The position numbers were made by a program, and so were the translations under genes. From contig JBEKYH010000005.1 of NCBI GenBank assembly GCA_049511115.1, positions 1-27,857 of the forward strand: DNA of 27,857 nt, read 5' to 3'. Below, in pieces: positions 19,122 through 26,851 of this stretch. This DNA is from JBEKYH01 sp049511115. Its GTDB lineage: Bacteria > Planctomycetota > Phycisphaerae > Tepidisphaerales > Tepidisphaeraceae. The notes beneath the pieces were generated by a model. That model was not told the origin of the DNA and did not search any database. It was given only the letters and a program-made list of their open reading frames with translations. The stretch's first letter is position 1. Every line of letters begins with the position of its first letter.

Positions 19122-20300
19122 TCACACCGTCGCCGGTGCGTGCCCATTGCGTTGCGCTCGCGCTGAAACAAACTCGCAGTTGGGCTCCTCCGCCATGTAA
19201 TCGCCGGTTTGGGAATACGCCCGTGCCCGGCAGCCCATGCAGATTTTGCTGAATTCGCATGCGCCGCATTTGCCACCCAATTCGGCTGAGCCGCGCAGAT
19301 TCGCGAAGACCTGGCTGTCGCGCCAGATTTGCGGAAGGGGCGTGTCCTTAACGTTGCCGGATGTGACAGGGAGATAGCCACACGGGAAGACTTCGCCGGT
19401 GTGGGAAACGAAACAGACGGCTTGGCCGGCGAGGCAACCCTTGGTCATGGCAGTCATGCCGCCGCCCGGATGCCCACCTGGATGCGCACCGGGATGCCCG
19501 CCTGGATGTCCACCCGGATGTCCGCCGCCGTGACCGCTGCGCAGCGGCATCGGCCGCCCGCTGGCTTTGGCGCGCTGGATCATGACGCGGAAATAATGCG
19601 GGGCGCAGGTGGCCTTGAGGTGCATTTCGTCTTCCACGCTCTTGTCATAAATCCAATTGAGCGTCTGCTCATATTCCTCCGCATCGAGCATCACGCTTTT
19701 GTCCAGCGTCATCCCGCAGCCGACGGGGACGAGCATGAAAAAGTGCAGCGCCTCGGCATCCAATTCCTGGGCGAGGCGATAGGTTTCGTCGAGTTTGCGA
19801 TAATTGTGCTTGGCGATGGTCGTGTTGATCTGCATCGACATGCCGGCGTTGCGCAGGGCTCTGAAGCCGACGACAGATTTTGCAAAAGCGCCCGCGCCGC
19901 GGAAGTGATCGTGGGTTTGGGCGTCGGGACCGTCAAAGCTGATGGAGACGCGCTGGAAGCCGGCCGCGACGATGCGGCGGGCGAGCGTGTTATCCACCAT
20001 GGTTCCGTTGGTGGCCAGCGCAGTCGGCAGACCGACGGCTTTGGCTTCGGCGGCCAGTTCAAACACGTCCGGCCGCATGAGCGGCTCGCCGCCGGAGAAG
20101 ACCAGAATCGGCCGGCCGGTTTCGGGAAGCGAGCGGATCATCGCCGCCGCCTGTTCGGTGGTCAGATCAAATTTGCTGAGCGCCTGCGAAACTTCCAGCC
20201 GCCGGCAGTGAATACACGCCAGGTTGCAGCCGGTCGTGGTTTCCCAAAAGAGCAGCCGGAGGGGCGGTGTGGTCGGCGGGGCTTTGACTGGCTCGGGCAT
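19122..20300 (-). CDS. radical SAM/SPASM protein, AhbD/NirJ-like
   Basis: The 392-residue enzyme has the radical SAM cluster motif at Cys 25, 29 and 32 (GCNLACIHC) and the FSGGEPL SAM-binding motif near 68-74. A C-terminal SPASM domain has Cys 289, 307, 345, 348, 354, 357 and 375. The GCLAGQAVCFVSHTGEVFPC and CMGCRARAYSQTGDY blocks are typical of the heme-pathway enzymes AhbD and NirJ, which decarboxylate or modify porphyrin side chains. A peptide-modifying role cannot be excluded, since no heme or precursor-peptide gene is adjacent. Between the two domains (residues 256-281) is a Gly-His-Pro repeat with six His at exact four-residue spacing. AAGGAG lies 7 bases before the ATG. Confidence 0.85.
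   Translation of the reverse strand: MPEPVKAPPTTPPLRLLFWETTTGCNLACIHCRRLEVSQALSKFDLTTEQAAAMIRSLPETGRPILVFSGGEPLMRPDVFELAAEAKAVGLPTALATNGTMVDNTLARRIVAAGFQRVSISFDGPDAQTHDHFRGAGAFAKSVVGFRALRNAGMSMQINTTIAKHNYRKLDETYRLAQELDAEALHFFMLVPVGCGMTLDKSVMLDAEEYEQTLNWIYDKSVEDEMHLKATCAPHYFRVMIQRAKASGRPMPLRSGHGGGHPGGHPGGHPGAHPGGHPGGGMTAMTKGCLAGQAVCFVSHTGEVFPCGYLPVTSGNVKDTPLPQIWRDSQVFANLRGSAELGGKCGACEFSKICMGCRARAYSQTGDYMAEEPNCEFVSARAQRNGHAPATV
19458..19532 (-). repeat. 12-bp tandem repeat encoding GHPG units
   Basis: Degenerate 12-base units (GGATGCCCACCT-like on the + strand) recur about five to six times in frame within the radical SAM gene. They encode GHPG repeats with one GAHP variant. Synonymous differences between units suggest the array has been kept and is not a very recent slippage. 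Confidence 0.85.
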
Positions 20301-20596
20301 GGGAGGCTCCTTTTTCTCTAATTCCGAACGTTTTTGGACAATCTGCCAGTGACAAACCGTGTGCCGTTACGGATTGGATTTTGACCCTTGATTCGCTGCC
20401 AAATCGATGGTGGCGGGCAACGAATTCGATAGGTGTCTCTCAATTCTGGGAAAAAAGTCCGGCCGCTTTCTCAAAACAGCAATTGCAGCGCCGGTTTGAC
20501 CGGAGGCAGGCAGCCTGACGGCATAATTGAAGACCATTGCATTTGCCGCGCCAATTTATCGTCCGTGGCGCTGAGTTTGCATCAAGTGGCACAGCC

Positions 20597-21664
20597 ATGC
20601 TGCGCCGTCGTCTTCTCATCATCGTTGGTCCATTGGTTTGCCTGCTAATGATCACGGCGATCATCGGCATCTGGCTGCTTGAAGGCACGCTGGCCAACAT
20701 GGACTATGTCAACGACACGGTGATGGGGACCACCGACCAGGTCGCTGATTTCGTCAACGGCATCCGCGACACGCGCCGGGGAATTCATGAACTGGAACTG
20801 GGCCACAAATCGCAGGCGGCGCCGATGGGCGCGACGATGGCGCAGACGGCGCATCTGATGGAGACCATCAACGAGTCGGCCATCGTGCATCAGCCGGCGA
20901 TCGCACCGGCGCTATTGGCCGTGCAAGGCCAACTGCCGGATTTTCAGCGCATGATCGCCGCACTGGCCGCCGCGCCCAATTCAACACAGTCGCAAATCGA
21001 CGCCGCGATGTCCGCGGCCAACGCCATTGACGCCAACGCATCGCAGCTCGGCCGGCTTGTCCGTGACGAGGCCCATATGGAGCACCAGCGCCTTTCGGAT
21101 CGACTGCGGCGGCAGGTCCTGATCCTTGCAATCGTATTCCTCGTGATGATCAATCTCGCCATCATCGCGCTGCTGCGCGCCGCGTCGATGATCCTTCGGC
21201 CCGTGGACCAGTTGGTGAAGGTGGCCCACGAATTGGGACAGGAACACTTCGAGGCGAGAGTCCAGATCGACGACGACAACGAATTCGGCCAACTGGCCGA
21301 GGCTTACAACCATATGGCGCAGCAGCTTCAGGCCAGCGAGCAGCGCAAGATGGAATTCCTGGGCCAGGTGGCCCTGACGATGAGCCATGAGTTGAACAAC
21401 GTCATTAATATCATCGAATTACAATTGACGGTGCTGAGCAGGCGCGCCGGGGATAGCGAGCCGTTGCAGGCGCCGCTGAAGCAAATCCGCCAGAGCCTGG
21501 GGCGGATGACGGGTGTCATTGACGCTTTGCGCCATACGCGAAGGATTGTCTTGACGGACTATATGGAGGGGGTGAAAATGCTTGACCTACGCCAGTCAAC
21601 TCAGGAGACCAATCTCGCCGAGGAGATGGCGCCGGCCGGGCCGAGACGCAAGTGCGACCCATGA
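20597..21664 (+). CDS. HAMP sensor protein with HisKA-like domain but no ATPase domain
   Basis: The 355-residue protein has membrane helices at about 6-29 and 173-195, with a helical periplasmic region between them. A HAMP domain follows (about 196-250, MILRPVDQLVKVAHELG). Next is a dimerisation/phosphoacceptor-like region with MSHELNN (His 264), running to about 315. It stops where the catalytic HATPase domain should begin and ends with KMLDLRQSTQ and a short tail. The downstream complete kinase overlaps it by ATGA. It may be phosphorylated in trans, act as a regulatory partner, or be a degenerate kinase. The ATG at 20597 puts the first helix at the N-terminus; an in-frame TTG at 20537 would add 20 residues. 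No strong ribosome-binding site is seen. Confidence 0.8.
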   Translation: MLRRRLLIIVGPLVCLLMITAIIGIWLLEGTLANMDYVNDTVMGTTDQVADFVNGIRDTRRGIHELELGHKSQAAPMGATMAQTAHLMETINESAIVHQPAIAPALLAVQGQLPDFQRMIAALAAAPNSTQSQIDAAMSAANAIDANASQLGRLVRDEAHMEHQRLSDRLRRQVLILAIVFLVMINLAIIALLRAASMILRPVDQLVKVAHELGQEHFEARVQIDDDNEFGQLAEAYNHMAQQLQASEQRKMEFLGQVALTMSHELNNVINIIELQLTVLSRRAGDSEPLQAPLKQIRQSLGRMTGVIDALRHTRRIVLTDYMEGVKMLDLRQSTQETNLAEEMAPAGPRRKCDP

Positions 21665-22980
21665 CCGAGGCCGGCCAACGTCATCCGCTTGCTCCCCATC
21701 TGGCGTGGTTCATTCATCTGCGCTGGATCACGGGTGTTGTCGTAACCGTGTCCGGCGCGGCGAATTGGCTCGCATTCCGTTGGCATCCTGACGCGGGATT
21801 GATCCTGGCCGTCGGGCTGGGAATTCTGGTCTACAACGCGCTCCTGTGGAGATCGCTGCAAAAATCTCTTCGATCGGACCGGCCGCGGCTACTCCGCCTG
21901 GCAGTGGCGCAGATGCTCCTCGACCTGGTTTGCCTGGCGCTGCTGGTCGCGTGGACAGGCGGCCTGCGAAGCCCGATTCTGGGGTTCTTTGTTTTCCACA
22001 TGGTATTCGCGAGCCTGCTGCTCCCGCGCGTATTGGCCTACAGCAGCGCGCTCACAGCGATCGCATTCCTGGTGATTTCACTGGCGCAAAGCGGTCAGCT
22101 TCCAGATAACCGCGGCGACGCGATGATCCTGGTCGGCATGGGGTTGACGTTTTTGCTGACGGTCTCGCTGACCAATCACATCACGCGCGATCTTCGCCGC
22201 CAGCGCCGCAGGCTCGTGCGCCAGAATCGGCGCATCCGCCGCATGGCTCGCCACCTTCGCCTGCAGCAGCGGACGATGGTGCGGCAGGAGAAGATGGTTG
22301 CCCTGGGTCAGATGGTGGCCGGCGTCGCGCACGAGATCGCCAATCCGCTGGCCAGCATGGACAGCCTCTTGCAACTGGCGCAGCGCAAATCAGAGCGACT
22401 TACTCCCGAAACCATCGGCAAGCTGCGCGATCAGGTGGCGCGAATCCATGCCACCATCAACCAGATGCGCTCGATGGTGCATCCGACGGGCGGAGGCGAG
22501 CAGCCCGCGCCGCTGAACGACGTGGTCGCGCAGGCCGTGGAAATGGTTCGGCTCGACCCGCGGGCGCGGCGGCTGGGGATTCAAAAGATTCTCGGACCCG
22601 AAGTGGCCAGCGCCCTGGTTCGGCCGCAGGCGCTGCAACAGGTGGTAATCAACTTGCTGCTGAATTCGTTGGACGCGATCGCGGAAGTTCCCGAGCCGAA
22701 ATTGATTATCCAGACGAGACTTGGCGAACGGGGATACGCCGTCGACGTGATTGACAATGGGTGCGGCATCAAGCCGGAACATTTAAACCGTTTATTCGAG
22801 CCGTTCTTCACAACCAAGCCGGTGGGAAAAGGGACGGGTTTGGGGCTGTCGATCAGTTACAGCCTCATCCAGCGGCAGGGGGGCTGGATCGACGTTCAGA
22901 GCCAGCTTGGCATGGGAACGACGATGACGGTGCATCTACCCGCACCGGCGGCGGCAGTCGTGAACAACGCCGCAATATAG
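21661..22980 (+). CDS. membrane sensor histidine kinase (RegB/PrrB-like layout)
   Basis: The 439-residue protein has five or six N-terminal membrane helices (about 14-170) with little external sequence, then an Arg-rich coiled-coil linker. The kinase core is complete: H-box GVAHEIANPLAS with His 224, N-box VVINLLLNSLDAI (Asn 335), G1 box VIDNGCGI, F-box LFEPFFTTK and G2 box GTGLGLSIS. It should autophosphorylate on His 224 and pass phosphate to a response regulator, but none is encoded nearby. Its ATG overlaps the stop of the ATPase-less sensor gene, so the two are made together. RegB-type topology often senses quinone or membrane redox state; that role is only a guess here. Confidence 0.92.
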   Translation: MTEAGQRHPLAPHLAWFIHLRWITGVVVTVSGAANWLAFRWHPDAGLILAVGLGILVYNALLWRSLQKSLRSDRPRLLRLAVAQMLLDLVCLALLVAWTGGLRSPILGFFVFHMVFASLLLPRVLAYSSALTAIAFLVISLAQSGQLPDNRGDAMILVGMGLTFLLTVSLTNHITRDLRRQRRRLVRQNRRIRRMARHLRLQQRTMVRQEKMVALGQMVAGVAHEIANPLASMDSLLQLAQRKSERLTPETIGKLRDQVARIHATINQMRSMVHPTGGGEQPAPLNDVVAQAVEMVRLDPRARRLGIQKILGPEVASALVRPQALQQVVINLLLNSLDAIAEVPEPKLIIQTRLGERGYAVDVIDNGCGIKPEHLNRLFEPFFTTKPVGKGTGLGLSISYSLIQRQGGWIDVQSQLGMGTTMTVHLPAPAAAVVNNAAI

Positions 22981-23084
22981 GACGTCGGCCTATTCTACAG
23001 GTAATAATCCTCGACCCTCGACAAGCCGATCCCTCACCTTGGCGCAACCTTCCGTGAAGGCTGACGCGCCGAAGGAGTGGAGCG

Positions 23085-23624
23085 GTGCAATTGATTCTCT
23101 CTCGGTGGCCGCTGATTGCGGCCATTTCGTTGTTGTTGGTTGTTAGTGGATGCGGAAATGCTTTTGTCTCGCCCGCGCCGGTCGGGCCTGGAGCGGCCAC
23201 GGAGGCCAACCTGACGCCGTGGCTCCCGACCGCGACGGCGGCCCAGCGAATGGGGTGGCTCATGGAGATCAATGTTCCCAGCGAGCAAGGCTCGTACGAC
23301 ACCTGGGGCCTGGCGGCGACGGAAGTGGCGCTTTCAGTAGAGGTCGACGTGCGGGGATGCGCCGGCACGGCCGAGGACTTCCGCGGCAAAGAGGTCATGA
23401 TCGAAGGCAAAATGATCCCGCGCGGAGATCGGCATTTGCCGTTGCTGGTGGCCGACCGCATCGTTGCGGTTGACGAGCACGGCAATCCACTGCCTGACTC
23501 GGGGCGTCATATTGCCCATGCGCCCGACCTTGATCCGGTATCCGAGCAAGCCGACCCACTGATCGAATTTCAGGGGATACCCAACAAACCTTCCGGCCAG
23601 AACGTGACCGCGGCGGCGAATTAA
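23085..23624 (+). CDS. lipoprotein of unknown function
   Basis: A GTG start is fixed by a strong GAAGGAG 7 bases upstream. The 179-residue product has a signal peptide with lipobox V20-S-G-C23. A compact region (about 45-130) has strands such as EVALSVEVDVRGC, GKEVMIEGKMIPRGDRHLP and LLVADRIVAV, which read like a small beta-barrel of OB type. A polar tail follows. I do not recognise the family. It starts 104 bases after the sensor kinase gene on the same strand and could be part of that unit. Confidence 0.7.
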   Translation: MQLILSRWPLIAAISLLLVVSGCGNAFVSPAPVGPGAATEANLTPWLPTATAAQRMGWLMEINVPSEQGSYDTWGLAATEVALSVEVDVRGCAGTAEDFRGKEVMIEGKMIPRGDRHLPLLVADRIVAVDEHGNPLPDSGRHIAHAPDLDPVSEQADPLIEFQGIPNKPSGQNVTAAAN

Positions 23625-23719
23625 AACAACCTTTTCGCGCCCACGGCCGCGCCTTGGCATCACATCTCCCGCATTTGGGGACAAGCACTCCAGCACATCA
23701 CGCATCACGCGAGCACATC

Positions 23720-23747
23720 TTGTCCATGTAATCCTCCCGGCTACAAT
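23720..23747 (+). promoter_or_regulatory. candidate promoter for the tRNA genes
   Basis: TTGTCC (23720-23725), a 16-base spacer and TACAAT (23742-23747) lie 45 bases before tRNA-Cys. Transcription would begin near 23754. No other good promoter is seen in the 168-base gap between the lipoprotein gene and the tRNA. Confidence 0.5.
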
Positions 23748-23792
23748 GCACCCGGCGGCGGCGCGAGGATGCGATCGCGCGCTGAAACATTC

Positions 23793-23866
23793 GGCCGAGT
23801 ACCCAAGTGGACTAAGGGGACGGATTGCAAATCCGTTATTCGCCGGTTCGAATCCGGCCTCGGCCT
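23793..23866 (+). tRNA. tRNA-Cys (anticodon GCA)
   Basis: A full cloverleaf of 74 bases can be drawn. The acceptor stem is GGCCGAG/CTCGGCC with discriminator U, as expected for tRNA-Cys. The anticodon arm is ACGGA-TTGCAAA-TCCGT with GCA at 23827-23829. The T arm is GCCGG-TTCGAAT-CCGGC. The 3' CCA is not encoded. Confidence 0.95.
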
Positions 23867-23888
23867 ATTGCCGCCGGGCGCGGCAATA
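23866..23888 (+). terminator. hairpin directly after tRNA-Cys
   Basis: TATTGCCGC (23866-23874) pairs with GCGGCAATA (23880-23888) around a CGGGC loop, starting at the discriminator base. No U-tract follows, so it is more likely a processing or end-protecting structure than a full terminator. Confidence 0.4.
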
Positions 23889-23970
23889 GAAAGTGGAGAG
23901 AAGAAAGTAGAAGGTAGGCCAAGAGGGGATTCTTTCCGATCTACTTTCTACTCTCTACCTTCAACTTTCT
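23888..23970. repeat. purine-rich imperfect inverted repeat between the tRNAs
   Basis: Arms of 30 bases (23888-23917 and 23941-23970) pair at 24 positions around a 23-base centre. The arms are made of AGAAAGTAG-like units, purine on one side and pyrimidine on the other. It resembles dispersed small inverted elements and would form a long stem in the tRNA precursor. Confidence 0.6.
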
Positions 23971-23990
23971 CGTCGCGGCCAGCCGCGACG
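23971..23990. repeat. CGTCGCGG hairpin before tRNA-Thr
   Basis: CGTCGCGG and CCGCGACG form a perfect 8-bp stem with a CCAG loop, one base before tRNA-Thr. The same stem, with an AAAT loop, forms the core of the hairpin at 26794-26823, so this is a repeated element. Confidence 0.6.
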
Positions 23991-23991
23991 C

Positions 23992-24064
23992 GCCGCGATA
24001 GCTCAATTGGCAGAGCACCGGTTTTGTAAACCGGCGGTTATCGGTTCAAGTCCGATTCGCGGCT
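23992..24064 (+). tRNA. tRNA-Thr (anticodon TGT)
   Basis: The 73-base cloverleaf has acceptor stem GCCGCGA/TCGCGGC and D arm GCTC-AATTGGCA-GAGC. The anticodon arm is CCGGT-TTTGTAA-ACCGG with TGT at 24025-24027, and the T arm is ATCGG-TTCAAGT-CCGAT. The discriminator is U and CCA is not encoded. Confidence 0.95.
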
Positions 24065-24131
24065 TTCTCCATATCTTTGGTGCGGACGATCAGCCGCCAT
24101 GCTCGGCGGCGTGCGGAAAGGACGATAGTTC

Positions 24132-26756
24132 ATGCGGAAATCTCTCAACGCGGCGGTGGCATTTCTAGTGCTTGGACCGGCGGAACTTTGGGCGCAAACC
24201 ACTGCGCCTTCAGCGACAACCCCGCCGGCGATACTCGCCCAGGACACCAAGGGCACACCCGATGAGCGGGCCGATCAGCTTATCGCGGAGATGACCCAGA
24301 CGGAGAAGATTCAGTTGCTCAGCGGCGGCCAGGGCGGGTATGCCACGCGGCCTATTCCGCGCGTGGGGATCAATGCCTTTGTCACCACGGACGGCCCCAA
24401 CGGCGTTCGCAATGGTCCGGGCAATCCGACGCCGCGGGCGTGCGCATTTCCGTGCGGAGCGGCGCTGGCGGCGACGTGGAATCCCGATCTCGCGGCGGCG
24501 TATGGCAAGGCCATTGGCCTTGAAAACCGCGCCCGCGGCAGTAATTTCCAACTCGGGCCGGGGCTGAATATCTGCCGCGTTCCCGTGAACGGGCGCAATT
24601 TCGAATACTTCGGAGAAGACCCTTATTTGGCCTCGATCGTCGCCGTGAATTGGGTGAAAGCCTGCACGGCAACCGGCGCGGTTCCGACCATCAAACATTT
24701 CGCCGGCAACAACCAGGAGACCAACCGAAACTCGGTCGATGCGCAGATCGATGAACGAACCCTGAATGAGATTTATCTGCCGGCGTTCAAGAAAGCGGCG
24801 ATGGAGGGCGGGAATATCGCGGTGATGTGCTCCTACAACCGCCTCAATGGCTCCTACGCGAGCAACAACGACTGGCTGCTCAATCAGACGTTGAAAAAGG
24901 CGTGGGGATTCCAGGGCCTGGTAATGTCGGACTGGGGCGCTTCGCACTCCACCAGCGACCTGGCCAAGGGATTGGATTTGGAAATGCCCAGCGGGGCGAA
25001 TCTGTCCGTGCCGAAAGTCGAAGCGGCGCTGGCGGATGGAACCGTAACGCAGGCGAACATCGACGGGGCGGTGCACCGGATTTTACGAACGGCATTCGCC
25101 GCCGGCTGGCTGGACGCGGGTTTTGTGCAGAAAGATACGACGTTGCCGATGGATTCGCCTGACTCGGTGAAGACGGCGCTGGATGTTGCCAAGGAATCGA
25201 TTGTGTTGCTGAAGAATGATCGCGACACGCTGCCGCTGGATCGAACCAAGGTGAAGACGATCGTTGTCGTCGGGCCTAACGCGACGGCCGCCGAAGGTGC
25301 GGTGCCCATCAACATCGGCGGCGGAGGCAGCGGCGCGGTGATGCCATTTGCGGAGCGCTTTGCCGATGCGGATTATTTGAAGGGGATCACCAATGCCGCA
25401 GGCGCGGGCGTCAAAGTCATCTATCTCCCGATGCCCGATGAGAACAACCCCGATTCATTCAATCTGCTGGCCAATGCGAAGACGGCGGCGGATGGAGAGG
25501 CGGGATTGACGTTGACGGTTGACGTGACGGGCGCCGGCGATCCGGTCCAAATCGCGCCGACCGTGCAGAAGACGATCAATACCACCTGGCAGATTGGCCA
25601 GTTGCCGTTCGGCGTGCCCGCTGGACGCGATGCGACATTTACATGGAGCGGCGTCCTCGCGCCGCCGGCCGATGGCGATTATGAAATCCGCAGCGCCGGT
25701 GGGCCGACCGTGACGATCGATGGCAAGACAATCGCCAGCGGCTCGATTCTTCACCTTCAAAAGGATCACGCCACGCCGGTCTCCATCCAATTGCAGGCGC
25801 TGGCGAATCCGCTCACAGGGCGCGGACGGCGCGGCGGCGGTGGCGGTGGGGGAGGGGGCGGTGGCCGTGGAAGAGGGCGGGCCATGCCGATGGTTCGCGT
25901 TGCCATTACGCCTCCACTGATTCCCGATCTTTCGCCGGCCAAGGATGCCGATGCGGCGATCTGCTGCGTGGGACTGAATAGAAACGTGGAAGCTGAGGGG
26001 CGCGACCGGCCGTTTGAACTGCCGGATATTCAACAGTATCTGATCACCTCTGTTTGTGCGGCAAATTCACATTCGATCATCATCAACAATAGCGGTGCGG
26101 GCGTGGGGATGACGAATTGGGCACAGGGCGCTGCGGCGATCGTTCATGCGTGGTATCTGGGACAGGAGGGAGGCATTGCCATTGGGCAAGCGCTCTTCGG
26201 CGATTTCGATCCTTCCGGAAGGCTTGTCTCCACGTTTGATAAGAAGTTTGAGGATAATCCCGCGTACGCGTACTACCCCGGCGCCACGCCGCCCGGCGGG
26301 ACTTACGCGGTTGAGCCGTACACCGAGGGAATCTTCTACGGCTACCGCGGCTACGACAAAGCCGGCGCCGAGCCGATGTTTCCGTTTGGATTTGGTTTGA
26401 GTTACACGACGTTTGAACTAGCCAATATGACGGTGGAAAAAACCGGTTCGGATGTATCAGTGTCCCTTGATGTAAGAAACACCGGCCAGCGAGAGGGGGC
26501 GGAGGTCGTCCAGATTTATGTCGGCGAGCAGAATTGCCCCGTGCCGCGCCCGCTTCGGGAGTTGAAGGGGTTCACCAAGACAGACCTGCAGCCGGGGCAA
26601 ACGGAGCGTGTCCGCATCGTTCTGCCGCATGATTCGTTCGCCTATTGGAGCCCGCAGCGGAAGGACTGGACGGTGGATTCTGGCAACACGTTCACCATCG
26701 AGGCTGCGGTATCGGAGCGAGATGTGAGGCTGAAGCAGGCGGTTACGGTTGAGTAG
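24132..26756 (+). CDS. glycoside hydrolase family 3 with PA14 insert
   Basis: The 874-residue secreted enzyme has a signal peptide ending LWA-Q (cut near residue 21). The GH3 N-terminal barrel carries TTDGPNGVR, the KHF motif (Lys 188, His 189) and the nucleophile Asp 267 in LVMSDWGA. The second GH3 domain has a PA14-type insert at about 480-545 (GVLAPPADGDYEIRSAGG) and later the EGRDRPFELP segment usual near the acid/base. A fibronectin-III-like end (EVVQIYVGE) closes the protein. This architecture is known for beta-glucosidases and xylosidases. The exact sugar is unknown. A run of about 11 glycines follows the PA14 part (about 568-585). An AAGGA is 9 bases before the ATG. Confidence 0.93.
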   Translation: MRKSLNAAVAFLVLGPAELWAQTTAPSATTPPAILAQDTKGTPDERADQLIAEMTQTEKIQLLSGGQGGYATRPIPRVGINAFVTTDGPNGVRNGPGNPTPRACAFPCGAALAATWNPDLAAAYGKAIGLENRARGSNFQLGPGLNICRVPVNGRNFEYFGEDPYLASIVAVNWVKACTATGAVPTIKHFAGNNQETNRNSVDAQIDERTLNEIYLPAFKKAAMEGGNIAVMCSYNRLNGSYASNNDWLLNQTLKKAWGFQGLVMSDWGASHSTSDLAKGLDLEMPSGANLSVPKVEAALADGTVTQANIDGAVHRILRTAFAAGWLDAGFVQKDTTLPMDSPDSVKTALDVAKESIVLLKNDRDTLPLDRTKVKTIVVVGPNATAAEGAVPINIGGGGSGAVMPFAERFADADYLKGITNAAGAGVKVIYLPMPDENNPDSFNLLANAKTAADGEAGLTLTVDVTGAGDPVQIAPTVQKTINTTWQIGQLPFGVPAGRDATFTWSGVLAPPADGDYEIRSAGGPTVTIDGKTIASGSILHLQKDHATPVSIQLQALANPLTGRGRRGGGGGGGGGGGRGRGRAMPMVRVAITPPLIPDLSPAKDADAAICCVGLNRNVEAEGRDRPFELPDIQQYLITSVCAANSHSIIINNSGAGVGMTNWAQGAAAIVHAWYLGQEGGIAIGQALFGDFDPSGRLVSTFDKKFEDNPAYAYYPGATPPGGTYAVEPYTEGIFYGYRGYDKAGAEPMFPFGFGLSYTTFELANMTVEKTGSDVSVSLDVRNTGQREGAEVVQIYVGEQNCPVPRPLRELKGFTKTDLQPGQTERVRIVLPHDSFAYWSPQRKDWTVDSGNTFTIEAAVSERDVRLKQAVTVE

Positions 26757-26783
26757 TGGATTGGCTTTCCGAAAGGCAAATCC

Positions 26784-26831
26784 CATAACTTGAACGGGCG
26801 TCGCGGAAATCCGCGACGCCCGTGAGTTATG
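26784..26831. terminator. long hairpin between convergent GH3 and porin genes
   Basis: An inner perfect stem (26794-26806 with 26811-26823) has an AAAT loop. It is flanked by a second pair, CATAACT (26784-26790) and AGTTATG (26825-26831). It lies 27 bases after the GH3 stop and 20 bases from the porin stop. It has no U-tract on either strand, but it is well placed to end or protect both transcripts. Its core repeats the CGTCGCGG stem found at 23971-23990. Confidence 0.6.
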
Positions 26832-26851
26832 AACTTCTCAGTAACCAGCCA

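Noticed and set aside
17788..19200. 470-codon + strand frame overlapping murJ
   Set aside because: The product is Arg/Gly/Ala-rich and lacks membrane helices, while the murJ frame carries the full family signature. It is a frame-shifted shadow.
19458..19532. Possible CRISPR-like array
   Set aside because: Units are 12 bases with no spacers and are in frame inside a coding region, so this is a protein repeat.
20301..20596. Promoters for the divergent radical SAM and sensor genes
   Set aside because: A TTGACC and a CATAAT are present on the + strand but are 20 bases apart. No pair with proper spacing was found on either strand.
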